Assembly (NCBI GenBank): GCA_040081265.1
Contig: JBEBGV010000140.1
Location: forward strand, 1-5,863
Source of the DNA: JBEBGV01 sp040081265
GTDB lineage: Bacteria > Acidobacteriota > Vicinamibacteria > Vicinamibacterales > UBA2999
Direction: 5' to 3'
Length of the DNA stretch: 5,863 nucleotides
Shown here: positions 1 through 4,778 of the stretch, piece by piece
Layout of the letters: each line of letters begins with the position of its first letter
How positions within the stretch are numbered: position 1 is the first letter of the stretch
The notes under the pieces: generated by a model
The model's database searches: none
The model's input: the letters and a program-made list of their open reading frames with translations, nothing else
What the model was told of the DNA's origin: nothing
Program-made: the position numbers and the translations under genes

Positions 1-1
1 G

Positions 2-295
2 GGTGGCGGAGGGCGCGGCGGCGTCGCCAACGCACCCTCCGGTGGACGCCTGAAGGTGGTCACGACCAACCTCAGCGCCGGCTTTCTGCGTAAGAACGGC
101 GTGCCGTACAGCGCCAACACCACCGTCACCGAGTACTACAACCTGCTGACCGAACCCTCGGGAACCCAGTGGTTCGTCGTCACGACGATCGTCCACGATC
201 CCGTGAACCTCGCCGTCGACTACATCACGAGCACCAACTTCCGGAAGGAAGCCGACGCTGCGAAGTTCAGGCCGCAGGCCTGCAGCGTCTCGTAG
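2..295 (+). CDS. Conserved hypothetical protein, C-terminal part (5' end outside window)
   Basis: The frame is open from the left edge and ends at TAG 293-295, giving about 97 visible residues. The first visible residues are a Gly-rich linker (GGGGRGGVANAPSGG), followed by a compact domain with alternating hydrophobic and Thr-rich strands. Recognisable stretches are LRKNGVPYS, TVTEYYNLL, VTTIVHDP and ITSTNFRKEAD. It ends in an Ala-Cys-Ser tail. From memory, the same pattern ('YLRKNGVPYS ... DDP.YL..PFITSTHFKKE ... PC') closes a group of secreted, unnamed proteins of Acidobacteriota and Proteobacteria. I cannot assign a Pfam name or a function. GTG at 56 could serve as an internal start, but the open frame upstream makes an upstream start much more likely. 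The gene converges on csbD with a 4-bp gap and no terminator between them. Confidence 0.72.
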   Translation, partial: GGGGRGGVANAPSGGRLKVVTTNLSAGFLRKNGVPYSANTTVTEYYNLLTEPSGTQWFVVTTIVHDPVNLAVDYITSTNFRKEADAAKFRPQACSVS

Positions 296-299
296 CGGG

Positions 300-515
300 T
301 TACGCTTCGGACGGGTTCCGATCGTCGTTCATCCAGTTATCGAACTGCCGTTTGGCTTCGTCTTTGGCGATGCCATAGCGCTGCTGGATCTTGCCGACGA
401 GCTGCTCGGAACGCCCCTCGACCTGATCAAGGTCATCGTCGGTCAGCTTGCCCCACTGCTCGCGGACCTTGCCCTTGACCTGCAGCCACTGTCCCTTGAA
501 TGTGTCTTCGTTCAT
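300..515 (-). CDS. CsbD family stress-response protein
   Basis: This 71-residue protein belongs to the CsbD/YjbJ family: small, abundant, highly charged cytoplasmic proteins induced by general stress, of unknown biochemical function. The family signature is clear. The N-terminus MNEDTFKGQWLQVKGKVREQ is followed by WGKLTDDDL, a charged helix with EGRSEQLVGKIQQRYG, and an amphipathic C-terminal helix containing AKDEAKRQFDNW. Length is close to the usual 60-70 residues. The ATG start (513-515) is supported by a strong AGGAGG ribosome-binding site at 520-525, 4 nt upstream. The gene follows arsC on the same strand, but after 152 bp, so it is probably a separate stress-induced unit. I could not find a convincing promoter in that gap. 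The stop lies 4 bp from the end of the convergent gene. Confidence 0.93.
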   Translation of the reverse strand: MNEDTFKGQWLQVKGKVREQWGKLTDDDLDQVEGRSEQLVGKIQQRYGIAKDEAKRQFDNWMNDDRNPSEA

Positions 516-667
516 GACGCCTCCTGTGCGATGAATGGATTGCTACGCATCGAAGGTGCACGTGGTATGCCACGAGCGGGATGGCGCCAATGGCCACGCG
601 GAGCGAGCACAACCGTAACGCCGAAGGCAGCTTCTACAATCGCGATTGTGTTTTTGGGTGGTGCACG
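516..667. other. Intergenic gap between arsC and csbD with two small palindromes
   Basis: No gene is supported here. The gap contains the csbD ribosome-binding site (520-525), a dyad CGTGG-TATG-CCACG (561-574), and a perfect 14-bp palindrome ACAATCGCGATTGT (636-649) followed on the plus strand by GTTTTT. No clear minus-strand terminator for arsC is visible, because the minus strand has no T-run after the 636-649 palindrome. I also see no confident -35/-10 pair for csbD. Confidence 0.5.
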
Positions 668-1072
668 TCAGAGCCGGTCCCATCCCCGATCCAGCAATAG
701 CTGAGTGACGCGCCCGCGCACGTCGTCTCGAATCTCGCGCACACGCTCGAGCGGCTTGCCTTTGGGGTCTTCGAGCGGCCAGTCGGCGCGCTGCAGGCCG
801 GGCACATACGGGCACGCATCCCCGCACCCCATCGTCACCAGCAACTGCGCGTGCTGTGCAAGGGCGTCGGTCAGCCGCTGCGGCTGGGCGCTGCGCAAGT
901 CCATGCCGGCCTCCTCCATCACCTCAACCACCTCCGGGTGCACACGGTCACCAGGGTTGGTCCCGGCCGACACTGCGCGTGCCTTTGCCGGATCGGCAAG
1001 ACGATTGAACCAGGCTGCGGCCATCTGCGACCGTCCGGCGTTGTGCACGCACGCAAAGATCACTGTCGTCAT
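668..1072 (-). CDS. arsC: Arsenate reductase, low-molecular-weight phosphatase fold (ArsC)
   Basis: This 134-residue cytoplasmic enzyme should reduce arsenate to arsenite, the form handled by the channel and methyltransferase encoded next to it. The N-terminal P-loop is the CX5R-S signature of this fold (C8, VHNAG, R14, S15), directly after the first strand TTVIFA. Further conserved parts are SAGTNPGDRVHPEVVEVMEE (35-54), the redox region TMGCGDACP (80-88) with C83 and C87, and DWPLEDPKGKP (97-107) with D97 as the likely general acid. The cysteines make a thioredoxin- or mycothiol-type cysteine relay likely rather than the glutaredoxin-dependent E. coli ArsC family; the electron donor cannot be read from the sequence. 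Its ATG overlaps the aquaporin stop as ATGA (1069-1072), so translation is probably coupled. It is the last gene of the arsR-aquaporin-arsC unit. A plain tyrosine phosphatase is less likely given the cysteines and context. Confidence 0.95.
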   Translation of the reverse strand: MTTVIFACVHNAGRSQMAAAWFNRLADPAKARAVSAGTNPGDRVHPEVVEVMEEAGMDLRSAQPQRLTDALAQHAQLLVTMGCGDACPYVPGLQRADWPLEDPKGKPLERVREIRDDVRGRVTQLLLDRGWDRL

Positions 1073-1728
1073 GACTTGAAGAACCAGCGAAAGAGAAACG
1101 TCGCCACGAGCGCGCCGGCAACCTGTGCCGCCATGAATCCGATGCTGTCGGAGGGACGAATGCCCGAGAACGTGTCGGTCAGCGAGCGTGCCACCGTCAC
1201 CGCCGGGTTCGCGAACGAGGTTGACGCGGTAAACCAGTACGCGGCCGTGATGTAGGCGGCGACCGCAAACGGCGTGGCCGTCGCACGCGTACGCGACACA
1301 CTCTGAATGACGGCGAGCAGCCCGAAGGTCGCCACGAACTCGCTGAACAACTGCGCCGGTCCGCTGCGCACGCGCGTCGACAGGCTGACGACCGGCAGGC
1401 CAAACATCACGTGGGCCGACGCCGTGCCGACGATGGCGCCGGCGAACTGGGCGGCAACGTAGGCGCCGGCTCGCGCCGAGCTGAGTCGAGCCTGAACTGT
1501 CTCAGCGAGGGTGACGACCGGGTTGAAGTGCGCGCCAGACAGGGGACTGAAGGTGAGAATCAACGCGACAAGCGCGGCGCCAGTCGCCATGGTGTTGGCC
1601 AGCAGCGCCACCGCGGCGTTGCCCCCGGCGAGGCGCTCGCCCATGATGCCGGACCCGACGACGGCCGCCACGAGGAAGGCCGTGCCCAGGACCTCGGCGG
1701 CGACCGCACGCGAACCGTCAGTCGCCAC
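1069..1728 (-). CDS. aqpS: Aquaporin-family (MIP) channel, AqpS-like, probable arsenite conduit
   Basis: This 219-residue inner-membrane channel starts at GTG 1726-1728, which overlaps the last 11 nt of arsR. The frame stays open to 1908, but that extension would encode an Arg-rich non-family stretch lying wholly over arsR, so it is rejected. No clear ribosome-binding site precedes the GTG, which fits coupling to arsR. About six hydrophobic segments are visible. The two half-helix motifs are GAHFNPVVT (N69-P70-V71) and SFANPAVTVAR (N174-P175-A176). The first box is NPV rather than NPA, and Val177 rather than Arg follows the second NPA, where classical water and glycerol channels carry the Arg of the selectivity filter. 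In Sinorhizobium meliloti an aquaporin at this operon position (AqpS) replaces ArsB and releases the arsenite made by ArsC down its gradient. By inference this gene does the same. The symbol rests on context plus these residues. Confidence 0.88.
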   Translation of the reverse strand: MATDGSRAVAAEVLGTAFLVAAVVGSGIMGERLAGGNAAVALLANTMATGAALVALILTFSPLSGAHFNPVVTLAETVQARLSSARAGAYVAAQFAGAIVGTASAHVMFGLPVVSLSTRVRSGPAQLFSEFVATFGLLAVIQSVSRTRATATPFAVAAYITAAYWFTASTSFANPAVTVARSLTDTFSGIRPSDSIGFMAAQVAGALVATFLFRWFFKS

Positions 1729-2101
1729 CGCAGCAGACCGATGATGATGCCGCCACAACGGCCAGAGGCTTTCCACAACACTTCTCGAAGCGTTGCCGAT
1801 CCTTCCCGACAGAGGCGACGTGCGACATCGCGTGGGTGGCCGACCTGACAATGCCCTCGAGAACCGGGTCGAGCGCAGCCATACGGTAGTGCATCCAGGT
1901 GCCCTCACGCCTGGCCTCTACCAGCCCCGCGGCACGCAGATACGCAAGATGCCGTGACGCCGTCGGCTGCGGCAGGCGCAGCGTGTCGTGAATGTCACAG
2001 ACGCACACCTCACCCTCGACGAGCAGGGTGAGAATGCGCAGGCGCGTGGCGTCCGCAAGCGCCTTGTATGTGGACTCGAGCGTGGCGATGTCTACCTTCA
2101 C
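1718..2101 (-). CDS. arsR: ArsR/SmtB-family As(III)-responsive repressor
   Basis: This 127-residue winged-helix repressor should bind operator DNA in the arsR/arsM spacer and release it when trivalent arsenic binds. Domain order: an N-terminal helix STYKALADATRLRILTLL (10-27), the metal-site segment EVCVCDI (31-37) with C33 and C35, the recognition helix QPTASRHLAYLRAAGLV (45-61), and a wing EARREGTWMHYR (62-73). C33-x-C35 matches the CVC As(III) site of E. coli ArsR. Two further Cys pairs lie in the tail (C108-C109 and C123-C124, near the end CCGGD) and could add thiol ligands; this is inference. The start is GTG 2099-2101, preceded by AGGAG (2116 down to 2112) at 10 nt. The 3' end overlaps the aquaporin gene by 11 nt. 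It is first in arsR-aquaporin-arsC and diverges from arsM, so it probably controls both units and itself. Confidence 0.95.
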   Translation of the reverse strand: MKVDIATLESTYKALADATRLRILTLLVEGEVCVCDIHDTLRLPQPTASRHLAYLRAAGLVEARREGTWMHYRMAALDPVLEGIVRSATHAMSHVASVGKDRQRFEKCCGKPLAVVAASSSVCCGGD

Positions 2102-2117
2102 GTCTGGGCGGCTCCTG

Positions 2118-2135
2118 TATTCGCCTTGACAAATA
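2118..2135. promoter_or_regulatory. Putative ArsR operator O1
   Basis: This is an 18-bp imperfect palindrome, TATTCG-CCTTGA-CAAATA, whose arms match at 5 of 6 positions as an inverted repeat. It covers the -35 hexamer (2126-2131) of the arsM promoter. The same 18-bp layout with identical arms recurs 34 bp downstream at 2152-2169. AT-rich dyads inside a divergent arsR spacer are the usual form of ArsR/SmtB operators. Binding by this ArsR is inference. Confidence 0.6.
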
Positions 2136-2155
2136 TAACACGGCGGTCATATATT
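2126..2155 (+). promoter_or_regulatory. arsM promoter (sigma-70-like)
   Basis: TTGACA at 2126-2131 is a full match to the -35 consensus. TATATT at 2150-2155 matches 5 of 6 bases of the -10 consensus, with an 18-bp spacer. Transcription should start near 2162, leaving a leader of about 21 nt that contains AAGGAG (2171-2176) ahead of the arsM ATG. The -35 lies in operator O1, and the -10 plus start region overlap O2, so a bound repressor would block RNA polymerase. In the opposite direction the mirror-image TATATT (2137 down to 2132) could be the arsR -10, but its -35 region is poor, so the arsR promoter is not placed with confidence. Confidence 0.65.
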
Positions 2156-2169
2156 CGCTTACACAAATA
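2152..2169. promoter_or_regulatory. Putative ArsR operator O2
   Basis: This is the second copy of the 18-bp imperfect palindrome, TATTCG-CTTACA-CAAATA. Both 6-nt arms are identical to those of O1 and only the 6-nt centre differs. It starts within the arsM -10 box and covers the predicted transcription start. Centre-to-centre distance to O1 is 34 bp, a little over three helical turns, so two ArsR dimers would sit on roughly the same DNA face. Confidence 0.6.
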
Positions 2170-2182
2170 CAAGGAGCGGGCG

Positions 2183-3079
2183 ATGACCGATATCAGGACA
2201 GTCGTGCAGCAGAAGTACGGAGAGGCGGCGTTGCGGGCACGGAGCGGGCAGGCCAGTTGCGGGTGCGGCAGCGCCGCATCCTGCTGTGACGACCCCATCA
2301 CCTCAGACCTCTACGACCAGACGCAGGCCGCCGGTCTCCCTGAAGAGGCACTGAGGGCGTCACTTGGATGCGGCAACCCCACCGCGCTCGCCGAACTGAA
2401 AGCGGGCGAGGTGGTGCTCGACCTGGGCTCAGGCGGCGGCATCGATGTCCTGCTCTCAGCGAAGCGGGTCGGGCCGACCGGTAAGGCCTATGGTCTCGAC
2501 ATGACCGACGAGATGCTGGCGCTGGCGCGCGAGAATCAGGCCAAATCAGGCCTCACCAACGTCGAGTTCCTGCGCGGTGAAATCGAGCACATCCCCCTGC
2601 CCGACAACTCGGTGGACGTCATCATCTCGAACTGCGTGATCAACCTGTCGGCCGACAAGAACCAGGTACTCGCCGAAGCGTTCCGGGTGCTCAAGCCCGG
2701 TGGCCGCTTTGCCGTCTCCGACGTCGTCGTCCGCGGCACCGATATTCCGGAGGTGGTGCGCCGAAGCATGGAGTTATGGATCGGCTGCGTGGCGGGGGCT
2801 CTGGAGGAATCAGAGTATCGACAGAAGCTGATCGATGCGGGCTTCGCCGCAGTGGAACTGGAACCCACGCGGGTGTACAGCAGCCGTGACGCTCAGCAGT
2901 TCCTCACCGCCAGCGGACTCGATACCGCCGGGCTGGCCGAACAGATTGACGGGCGATTCATGAGCGCGTTCGTGCGGGCGACCAAGCCGCTCGAGCACGG
3001 CGAGGTGAAACCGGGCGCCGGTCGCATGCTCGCTCAGGCGACAGGGTCTGCCTGCTGCGACTCGACCTGCTGCGCGTGA
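2183..3079 (+). CDS. arsM: Arsenite S-adenosylmethionine methyltransferase (ArsM)
   Basis: This 298-residue cytoplasmic enzyme transfers methyl groups from SAM to As(III), giving methylated and eventually volatile arsenicals. The Rossmann SAM motif VVLDLGSGGG is at 77-86. The three As(III)-binding cysteines of the ArsM family are present: C63 in LGCGNPTALAEL, C151 in ISNCVINLS, and C202 in WIGCVAGAL. Other family blocks are EIEHIPLPDNSVDVI (133-147) and AFRVLKPGGRFAVSDVV (166-182). Extra thiols lie near the N-terminus (C26, C28, C34, C35) and in the tail (CCDSTCC, 291-297). The frame is open from 1988, but the first 65 codons run over arsR and the promoter. The ATG at 2183 follows AAGGAG (2171-2176) with 6 nt between, and the MTDI..VVQQKYGEAA start is typical of bacterial ArsM. 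It diverges from arsR and is probably under its control. Confidence 0.96.
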   Translation: MTDIRTVVQQKYGEAALRARSGQASCGCGSAASCCDDPITSDLYDQTQAAGLPEEALRASLGCGNPTALAELKAGEVVLDLGSGGGIDVLLSAKRVGPTGKAYGLDMTDEMLALARENQAKSGLTNVEFLRGEIEHIPLPDNSVDVIISNCVINLSADKNQVLAEAFRVLKPGGRFAVSDVVVRGTDIPEVVRRSMELWIGCVAGALEESEYRQKLIDAGFAAVELEPTRVYSSRDAQQFLTASGLDTAGLAEQIDGRFMSAFVRATKPLEHGEVKPGAGRMLAQATGSACCDSTCCA

Positions 3080-3104
3080 CGACGGATTGGGCGACACTGT
3101 CGCC

Positions 3105-3359
3105 ATGCCGGATCACTCACCCATGCGGATTCGTCTCTCCCAGGAACGCCGTGCGAGCCTGCTGAGAGCGCTGAAAGGTTACTTCGCCACCGAGTTCGAC
3201 GAGCCTCTGAGCGATTTTCGAGCGGAGAGCCTGCTCGACTTTCTCGTCGAACAGATTGGCCCGCCCGTCTACAACCAGGGCGTGCGTGACGCCGCGGGCT
3301 TCGTCCAGGCGAAGCTCGCGGACATTGAAGGAGAGATCTACGAGCCCGAGCAGGGGTGA
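3105..3359 (+). CDS. DUF2164 family protein
   Basis: This 84-residue protein matches the DUF2164 family, small cytoplasmic proteins of unknown function. Signature blocks are IRLSQERRASLLRALKGYF, SLLDFLVEQIGPPVYNQGV, and the C-terminal DIEGEIYEPE. Its length is close to the family's usual 80 or so residues. Three in-frame starts exist: TTG 3087, ATG 3105 and ATG 3123. None has a strong ribosome-binding site. ATG 3105 is chosen because it is the upstream ATG. ATG 3123 (MRIRLSQERR) is equally credible, since family members usually begin just before the I-L-S-x-E-R-R block. It lies 25 bp after arsM on the same strand with no terminator between, so it is probably cotranscribed. A role in arsenic resistance is not implied by the family. 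It converges on the cupin gene with an 8-bp gap. Confidence 0.88.
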   Translation: MPDHSPMRIRLSQERRASLLRALKGYFATEFDEPLSDFRAESLLDFLVEQIGPPVYNQGVRDAAGFVQAKLADIEGEIYEPEQG

Positions 3360-3367
3360 GGTACGGC

Positions 3368-3979
3368 CTACTTGAGCTCAATCGCAGCGATGCGCGACTC
3401 CCCGCGTACGACAGTTTCGGTGTGGGTGCGGTTTCGCGGGTTGAAGCGGATCGTGCCGAAGGAGAACTCGTTGTTGGTCTTCGAGCCGTCCGGCGTTGTC
3501 GCCACGATCGCCCCGGGCTTGAAATAGACGGTGACCACATCGCGTCCGTGGAAGTGCATGGGTGAGGCAACCCCGGGCTCGAAGGTGTAGTCCCACGCCG
3601 TGATCTTGTAGTTGTCGATGGGTTTCCTGAGCTGGCCCGGGCGAGGAAAGGCGTCAGGAAACCCCGACGTGTTGGCAAGCGCCGCCGGCGGTGGCTGTTT
3701 CAGGCTGATCGCCACCAGACGCGTTGCACCTGACGCCCGGATGGCGCCTTTCAGGCTGGTGCCGCGCGGGATGAAATCCACCTTGCCCTGGAGCGACTCC
3801 GGCAGCATGTAGACGAGCACCGCATCAAAACGCCTGAGCTCCATGCTGGCGCTCGCCACGACGGCCGGCATGTCCCGCACCGTGACCATGGCGTTATCGA
3901 TGACGGGCGCAGGCACCGGAGGGGTCTGGGCACTGGCCAGGGCACTCATGGCGACAACCGCTGCGAGAATCAACCTCAC
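3368..3979 (-). CDS. Secreted cupin-domain protein of unknown function
   Basis: This 203-residue protein has a Sec signal peptide (positively charged start, hydrophobic core to residue 14, cleavage expected after ALASA, residue 17), so it is exported. The middle part has no recognised motif. A C-terminal single cupin-like barrel holds a first metal motif around MHFHGRDVVTVYFKPG (141-156) and a second-motif histidine in NRTHTETV (H186). H142, H144 and H186 are the likely metal ligands. The Glu of the classical HxHxxxxE motif is not at its usual place, so metal and activity cannot be stated. The frame opens at ATG 4028-4030, but that start lies in the loop of the terminator at 4012-4041. GTG 3977-3979 is preferred: it begins exactly at the signal peptide and has AGGA about 9 nt upstream. 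That terminator suggests separate transcription from the gene at 4067. No promoter was located. Confidence 0.78.
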   Translation of the reverse strand: MRLILAAVVAMSALASAQTPPVPAPVIDNAMVTVRDMPAVVASASMELRRFDAVLVYMLPESLQGKVDFIPRGTSLKGAIRASGATRLVAISLKQPPPAALANTSGFPDAFPRPGQLRKPIDNYKITAWDYTFEPGVASPMHFHGRDVVTVYFKPGAIVATTPDGSKTNNEFSFGTIRFNPRNRTHTETVVRGESRIAAIELK

Positions 3980-4011
3980 GGCGCGCGATCCTACAGCAGA
4001 GCGGCCCAAAG

Positions 4012-4041
4012 AAAAAGGCCGGCCGCACATCGCGGCCGGCC
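4012..4041 (-). terminator. Strong intrinsic terminator after the LPMO-like gene
   Basis: On the minus strand a perfect 10-bp GC stem (GGCCGGCCGC / GCGGCCGGCC, arms 4041-4032 and 4026-4017) with a 5-nt loop (GATGT) is followed at once by TTTTTC. It starts 25 nt past the stop of the 4067-4684 gene, where a Rho-independent terminator for that gene is expected. On the plus strand the stem is followed after a few bases by CTTTTT (4048-4053), but no plus-strand gene ends there. Confidence 0.92.
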
Positions 4042-4066
4042 TGATGGCTTTTTGACGCCGGTGGCC

Positions 4067-4684
4067 CTACTGCCAGCGGGTGTCGCGCGGCTTGGCGGGG
4101 TCGGCGGTGATGTTGACGACCGCGCAGTGGTGATACGACCAGCCACCGTCCACGGCCACTCCGGGATGCTCGGCCATGAACTCAATCACCTGAATCAGGC
4201 AGTTCTTGCAGTCGAAATTGGGAATCGGGACCTCCGCGGCGAAGTTACGCGTCGGCCGCTCAGTATGCGGGAAGAGTCCGTCCACGAGCACCGGCGCGAC
4301 CGGCATCGTCTGGATCTCGGCAGCCTGTGAGCGTGTGCCGTTGGCCGTCTCGTGCGTGGTGACCACCGGATCCTTCGGGAGCTGGGCCGCAGTGCGGGCC
4401 AGCGCCACCCGATAGTGGCCGGGATGGAAGATGGTCTCCTGCACCAGCAGGTTCATCATCGTGCCGCCCTTGAGCTCGGTCACTGCGCCACTGGCCACAC
4501 CGGGGTTGGCCGGTGTGCCGCGACCGGGGTTGGCCGACACGCCACCGCACGGTCCAATCTTCTGCGGGTCGCCCAGCTCGTTCTGGAGCAATGAGGCCGC
4601 CGGGTAGACGAGCACGAAGTGCGCGTCCGCCATGGTCGAGAGACTGGCAATCGCGATCGCCGTCAAGAGAATCGTCTGTCGCAC
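4067..4684 (-). CDS. Secreted histidine-brace protein, SCE4755-type polysaccharide monooxygenase-like
   Basis: This 205-residue protein is exported: the signal peptide ends ADA (19-21) and the mature chain would begin with His22 (HFVLVYPAAS). A mature N-terminal His is the hallmark of the copper histidine brace in lytic polysaccharide monooxygenases (LPMOs). Further candidate ligands are HPGH (H87, H90) and YHHC (H185, H186). Four mature-chain cysteines (C46, C159, C162, C187) could form two disulfides. The blocks LGDPQKIGPCGG, IFHPGHYRVAL, LVDGLFPHTE, CKNCLIQVIEFM and WSYHHC match, from memory, the family NCBI calls 'SCE4755 family polysaccharide monooxygenase-like', after a Sorangium protein. 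Oxidative polysaccharide cleavage is not proven for that family, so copper binding or delivery is the alternative. The start is GTG 4682-4684 with AAGGGAG (4698-4692) 7 nt upstream, exactly at the signal peptide. It follows the oxygenase gene after 94 bp on the same strand. Confidence 0.85.
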   Translation of the reverse strand: MRQTILLTAIAIASLSTMADAHFVLVYPAASLLQNELGDPQKIGPCGGVSANPGRGTPANPGVASGAVTELKGGTMMNLLVQETIFHPGHYRVALARTAAQLPKDPVVTTHETANGTRSQAAEIQTMPVAPVLVDGLFPHTERPTRNFAAEVPIPNFDCKNCLIQVIEFMAEHPGVAVDGGWSYHHCAVVNITADPAKPRDTRWQ

Positions 4685-4778
4685 GAGAAAGCTCCCTTCT
4701 ATAGGCCGGGACCACAGGACCCGGCGCCGCGGGGGTTTGGACGCAGAGGAGACACAGAACGATTCACGTGCTGCGCGT
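4685..4778 (-). other. Spacer between oxygenase and LPMO-like genes, with a hairpin
   Basis: The spacer contains the AAGGGAG ribosome-binding site of the downstream GTG start and a hairpin (GCCGGG ... CCCGGC, 4705-4725, with a possible inner CC/GG extension). The minus strand has no T-run after the hairpin, so it is not a standard terminator. It may be an RNA element in the 5' leader, or chance in GC-rich DNA. No -35/-10 pair is convincing, so read-through from the oxygenase gene is possible. Confidence 0.4.

Noticed and set aside
1411..1848. Long plus-strand frame opposite the aquaporin and arsR
   Set aside because: It is very rich in Arg, Gly and Asp, has no family features, and is explained as the complement of two well-supported genes.
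1729..1908. Longer aquaporin frame starting at 1908
   Set aside because: The extension lies wholly inside arsR in another frame, is Arg-rich and non-membrane, and the channel fold is complete from GTG 1728.
1988..2182. N-terminal extension of the arsM frame up to position 1988
   Set aside because: It would run antisense over arsR and through the promoter and operators, and it lacks ArsM family sequence. ATG 2183 has a good ribosome-binding site and a typical ArsM start.
3034..3678. Long minus-strand frame across the arsM end, DUF2164 and the cupin 3' end
   Set aside because: Low-complexity Arg/Ser-rich translation, antisense to arsM and DUF2164, both clearly real. It is a shadow frame.
3980..4030. 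Cupin gene start at ATG 4028-4030
   Set aside because: That codon lies in the loop of the intrinsic terminator. The signal peptide begins exactly at GTG 3977-3979.
4499..4536. 14-nt exact direct repeat (ACCGGGGTTGGCCG) 24 bp apart
   Set aside because: It lies inside the LPMO-like gene in the same reading frame and encodes a repeated Ala-Asn-Pro-Gly turn, so it is best explained as a small coding duplication in a loop, not a mobile or regulatory repeat.
4705..4725. GCCGGG/CCCGGC hairpin as a terminator for the 2OG oxygenase gene
   Set aside because: The minus strand has no T-run after it, and it lies close before the next gene's ribosome-binding site, so termination is not supported.
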